NCBI GenBank assembly: GCA_022424805.1
Contig: JAKMGR010000113.1
Coordinates: 1 to 8,177, forward strand
Reading direction: 5' to 3'
DNA length: 8,177 nt
Source of the DNA: Verrucomicrobiales bacterium
GTDB lineage: Bacteria > Verrucomicrobiota > Verrucomicrobiia > Verrucomicrobiales > DEV007
Shown: positions 5,618-8,177 of the stretch, one piece after another
How positions within the stretch are numbered: position 1 is the stretch's first letter
Layout of the letters: each line of letters opens with the position of its first letter
Translations under genes and position numbers: made by a program
Notes under the pieces: model-generated
What the model was told of the DNA's origin: nothing
Database searches by the model: none
What the model saw: only the letters and a program-made list of their open reading frames with translations

Positions 5618-7624
5618 GTGAATTTCAACGTGGTTTCAGAAATTGCCGAGACTGTTACCCTCTGCCTGTTCACAGATGGGGAGCTGCCTTTGCGGGAAAC
5701 TGATCAAATCCCGCTTGTGCGAGGAGAACGCGACAACTGGTCGATCCGGGTCGATGGCATCCCCGCAGGATCGACGTACGGCTACCGGGTTAATGGCCCG
5801 TGGGAACCGGTCGAAGGCCATTTTTTCCGCCCGGAAAAACTGCTTCTCGACCCGTTTGCCAAGCACATCCCGAATCCCTCCCGATTCGTTTCATCAATGT
5901 GCTCACTTCGGGAAGACAAGAGCCTTATCAAAGCCGACAGCGGATCACACGCCCCACGCGCTGCTGTTCCATTTCCGGATCACTACGACTGGGAAGGCGA
6001 CGAGCCGCCACGCTTGGCAATGAGAGACTCCGTCTTTTGCGAAATGCACGTGAAAGGGTTCACTAAGCTCAAACCCGAAGTGCCGGAAGAACTTCGCGGC
6101 ACCTACGCTGGGCTAGCTCACGAATCGACCATCGAATACCTTCGCGATCTCGGAATCACCACCGTCCAACTGCTTCCTGTTCATCAACACCTCGACGATG
6201 GATTCCTGCTCGACAAAGGCCTCGTCAATTACTGGGGATACAACACGATCGGGTTCTTTGCTCCCGAAGCTCGCTATGCTGCGGGAGACGATCCGATCAC
6301 CGAGTTTCGGGACATGGTGAAAACATTTCATCGCGCCGGAATGGAAGTGATTCTCGACGTCGTCTACAACCACACCTGCGAAGGCGGACTGACAGGACCA
6401 ACAACGATTTTTCGCGGGTTCGACAACCTGCGCTACTACCACACGGAAAACCTTTTCCCCGGCGAATACCGCGACACGACCGGCTGTGGAAACTCCGTCG
6501 ACCTTACCCACCCGCATGCGCTGAAACTCGTGATGAAGAGCCTGCGCTACTGGGTCACGGAAATGCGCGTCGATGGATTTCGCTTTGACCTTGCCGTGGA
6601 GATGGGGCGTTGCCCCGAAAAATTCAGTCGCTGGGCGCCCTTCTTTCAGGCCGTTTTTCAGGATCCTGTTCTCGAAAAAGTGAAAATGATTGCCGAACCC
6701 TGGGACCTCGGACACAACGGTTACCAACTCGGCAACTTCCCGATGAACTGGCACGAGTTGAACGGGAAGTTCCGCGACGACGTCCGTCAATTCTGGCGAG
6801 GCGATCCCGATGTCGACGGTGACTTTGCGAGCCGACTCACCGGTAGCGAGGGCCTCTTTTCCCACAACCGCCGCGGTCCCGAATCGAGCGTGAACCTGAT
6901 TACTTCGCACGACGGTTTCACCCTCCATGATCTCGTCAGCTACAACGCGAAACACAATCTCGCTAACGGAGAAGAAAATCGCGACGGCGACAATCACAAC
7001 ATTTCCTACAATTACGGAGTCGAAGGCCCCACCGACGACCCCGGTATCCTTGAGCTGAGGCATCGCCAAATCCGGAACTTTCTGACAACGCTACTTTGCT
7101 CACAAGGCACTCCATTTCTTACCGCCGGTGATGAACGACTGCGCACCCAGCTTGGCAACAACAACACCTACTGCCAGGACAATGAATTGAGTTGGATCTC
7201 TTGGGACGACTCGCCCGAAGCCCATGAGATGAGGGAATTCTTCAAGCGCGTTCTCGACCTGCGCCGTTCCACCCCCTCTCTGAGGAGGAACCGATTCTTC
7301 ACCGGCGAAACTGACCCTGACACGGGCATTCCTGACGTCTGCTGGCTCCGTCCCGATGGAGAGATCAAGGAGAGCGATGACTGGAACAACGGGGACTCCA
7401 GCTCCTTCGGCATGTTGATATACGGAGCAGGCGAAGAACGAGCGCTCCTGTTTTTCTTCAATGCTCGTCCCGAAAAAACCAGGTTCCACTTTCCCGATAT
7501 CGACGTGAAATCATGGGAACTCGCGATCAATACCGCCAAACCAGACGCGAGACACCGCGTTCGTTCGAGATGGAAAGGGGTTAAGTTGGTCAAGTGCTCC
7601 CTGCAGATTTGGATGCAGGCTTAA
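5618..7624 (+). CDS. glgX: Glycogen debranching enzyme, GH13 isoamylase-type GlgX
   Basis: The enzyme hydrolyses alpha-1,6 branch links of glycogen or its limit dextrins in the cytoplasm. From GTG 5618 it has 668 residues: a CBM48-like N-terminal domain (about 1-105, with GYRVNGPWEP and FRPEKLLLDPFAKHI), a GH13 barrel (about 135-560) and a C-terminal beta domain. The barrel carries LDVVYNHT (D247, N251, H252), nucleophile D324 in VDGFRFDLA, acid/base E360 in IAEPWDLG, and D432 in TSHDGFTLHD. GNNNTYCQDNELSW and NGEENRDG are hallmarks of the GlgX/TreX group, so the enzyme appears catalytically complete. The start is uncertain. The frame is open back to 5477 and reads HPGSPHPLGATPLEAGSVNF just before and across 5618; PLGAT is a conserved N-terminal motif of the family. 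No ATG, GTG or TTG is in frame there. CTG 5534 (LSKIHTTG) is the best alternative, giving 696 residues. I list GTG as the first standard codon. Confidence 0.92.
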   Translation: MNFNVVSEIAETVTLCLFTDGELPLRETDQIPLVRGERDNWSIRVDGIPAGSTYGYRVNGPWEPVEGHFFRPEKLLLDPFAKHIPNPSRFVSSMCSLREDKSLIKADSGSHAPRAAVPFPDHYDWEGDEPPRLAMRDSVFCEMHVKGFTKLKPEVPEELRGTYAGLAHESTIEYLRDLGITTVQLLPVHQHLDDGFLLDKGLVNYWGYNTIGFFAPEARYAAGDDPITEFRDMVKTFHRAGMEVILDVVYNHTCEGGLTGPTTIFRGFDNLRYYHTENLFPGEYRDTTGCGNSVDLTHPHALKLVMKSLRYWVTEMRVDGFRFDLAVEMGRCPEKFSRWAPFFQAVFQDPVLEKVKMIAEPWDLGHNGYQLGNFPMNWHELNGKFRDDVRQFWRGDPDVDGDFASRLTGSEGLFSHNRRGPESSVNLITSHDGFTLHDLVSYNAKHNLANGEENRDGDNHNISYNYGVEGPTDDPGILELRHRQIRNFLTTLLCSQGTPFLTAGDERLRTQLGNNNTYCQDNELSWISWDDSPEAHEMREFFKRVLDLRRSTPSLRRNRFFTGETDPDTGIPDVCWLRPDGEIKESDDWNNGDSSSFGMLIYGAGEERALLFFFNARPEKTRFHFPDIDVKSWELAINTAKPDARHRVRSRWKGVKLVKCSLQIWMQA

Positions 7625-7656
7625 GCTACGCAGAAATCCGGTTGGTCAGCGGCACC

Positions 7657-8177
7657 TCACGACTTGATATCTCGACGCTCAAAAACGAGCCATCCCAAGA
7701 CAAAACAGGACAATCCGATCCCCAGAAGCCAAGCGGATTGTTCCAGAAAACGCGCCCATGGGATGTCCTGGTAGAGGAGAAAAAGCCACGAGTTCATTCG
7801 GGAAGTAATAAAGTATTCCCTGTATGGGTCAAAGGCTGGAAGTGGAATTGCAGAGAGAACCCGGTCTGCAACTACAACAGCAACGGTAACAATCGTTGCC
7901 GCGGCTGGTTTGATGCGAAAACAACCAAACAAGAAAGCCAATCCGGTCACAGGAATATAGACGAGGGAAAAGGCGGCTATTGAGAGGAAATAACGCCCCA
8001 TGCCTTCCCACCAGCCAAATAAACTCACCTTGGGAAGCTCCGGGGTCCATACCAACATGCCGCCCCCCCATCCCCGATCGAGACAGCCAACGGCAAGTGC
8101 TGTAACTCCGACGAAAAGAAAAAGCGCTGTGGTATAGATTTGGCAGGATAGAAATTTGATCAGTAAAAGTCGGAATC
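7657..8177 (-). CDS. ABC-2 type transporter permease, C-terminal part (partial)
   Basis: The minus-strand frame is open from the right edge to the TGA at 7659-7657, giving 172 visible residues. The N-terminus lies beyond 8177; the ATG at 8058 is internal, since DRGWGGGMLVW reads through it. Four hydrophobic segments are visible: CQIYTTALFLFVGVTALAVG, the stretch from RYFLSIAAF to LAFLFG, AAATIVTVAVVVADRVL, and WLLGIGLSCFVLGWLVF. The protein ends in FERRDIKS, a cytoplasmic tail typical of ABC-2 permeases that partner with a separate ATPase. An amphipathic loop (DPYREYFITSRMNSW) precedes the last segment. The substrate cannot be told; the ATPase gene would be expected upstream, outside the window. 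The gene converges on glgX with 32 bp between the stops and no clear shared terminator. Confidence 0.8.
   Translation of the reverse strand, partial: FRLLLIKFLSCQIYTTALFLFVGVTALAVGCLDRGWGGGMLVWTPELPKVSLFGWWEGMGRYFLSIAAFSLVYIPVTGLAFLFGCFRIKPAAATIVTVAVVVADRVLSAIPLPAFDPYREYFITSRMNSWLFLLYQDIPWARFLEQSAWLLGIGLSCFVLGWLVFERRDIKS

Noticed and set aside
6113..7069. Minus-strand open frame of 318 codons opposite glgX
   Set aside because: It mirrors the catalytic domain of glgX and its protein has no family motifs; it is an antisense shadow.
8063..8069. Run of seven C as a possible frameshift in the permease gene
   Set aside because: The frame stays open to the window edge through this run and encodes a coherent DRGWGGGMLVW segment, so no frameshift is needed.

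Overview
The window looks like a chromosomal segment from a bacterium of the PVC group, most likely Verrucomicrobiota or Planctomycetota. The main clue is the adjacent pair of a large CxxCH-containing PSCyt1/DUF1549/DUF1553 protein and a Tat-exported DUF1501 protein, a gene pair that is greatly expanded in those phyla. Taxonomy is inferred from gene content only.

Layout, left to right. Bases 1-126 hold nothing I can support. Bases 127-536 (+) carry a CheY-like receiver domain that appears decayed: the start is out of frame with the body and the N-terminal acidic pocket is altered. Bases 629-3517 and 3522-4958 (+) are the two exported proteins, 4 nt apart and almost certainly one transcription unit. 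Immediately after, at 4979-5129 on the minus strand, lies a second response-regulator relic: the first ~48 residues of an OmpR/CusR-type receiver, cut off exactly where the phosphoacceptor aspartate should be. Bases 5130-5617 are non-coding except for the 5' end of the next gene. They hold a small hairpin, three tandem copies of a 9-bp unit, a site resembling a CopR/CusR-type box, and a possible -10 element. Bases 5618-7624 (+) encode a GlgX-type glycogen debranching enzyme (GH13) whose conserved N-terminal sequence continues upstream of the first usable start codon. Bases 7657-8177 (-) are the C-terminal part of an ABC-2 type permease that runs off the right edge and converges on glgX.

How the genes fit together. 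The DUF1549/DUF1553-DUF1501 pair would act outside the cytoplasm, probably with c-type haem. No substrate can be assigned, and no sulfatase or glycoside hydrolase is next to it in the window. GlgX would act in the cytoplasm on glycogen branches. The permease belongs to an unrelated export or multidrug-type ABC system. I see no clearly new multi-gene system. The most unusual content is the gene decay: two unrelated receiver relics flank the PSD1/DUF1501 pair, and glgX seems to have lost its normal start codon.
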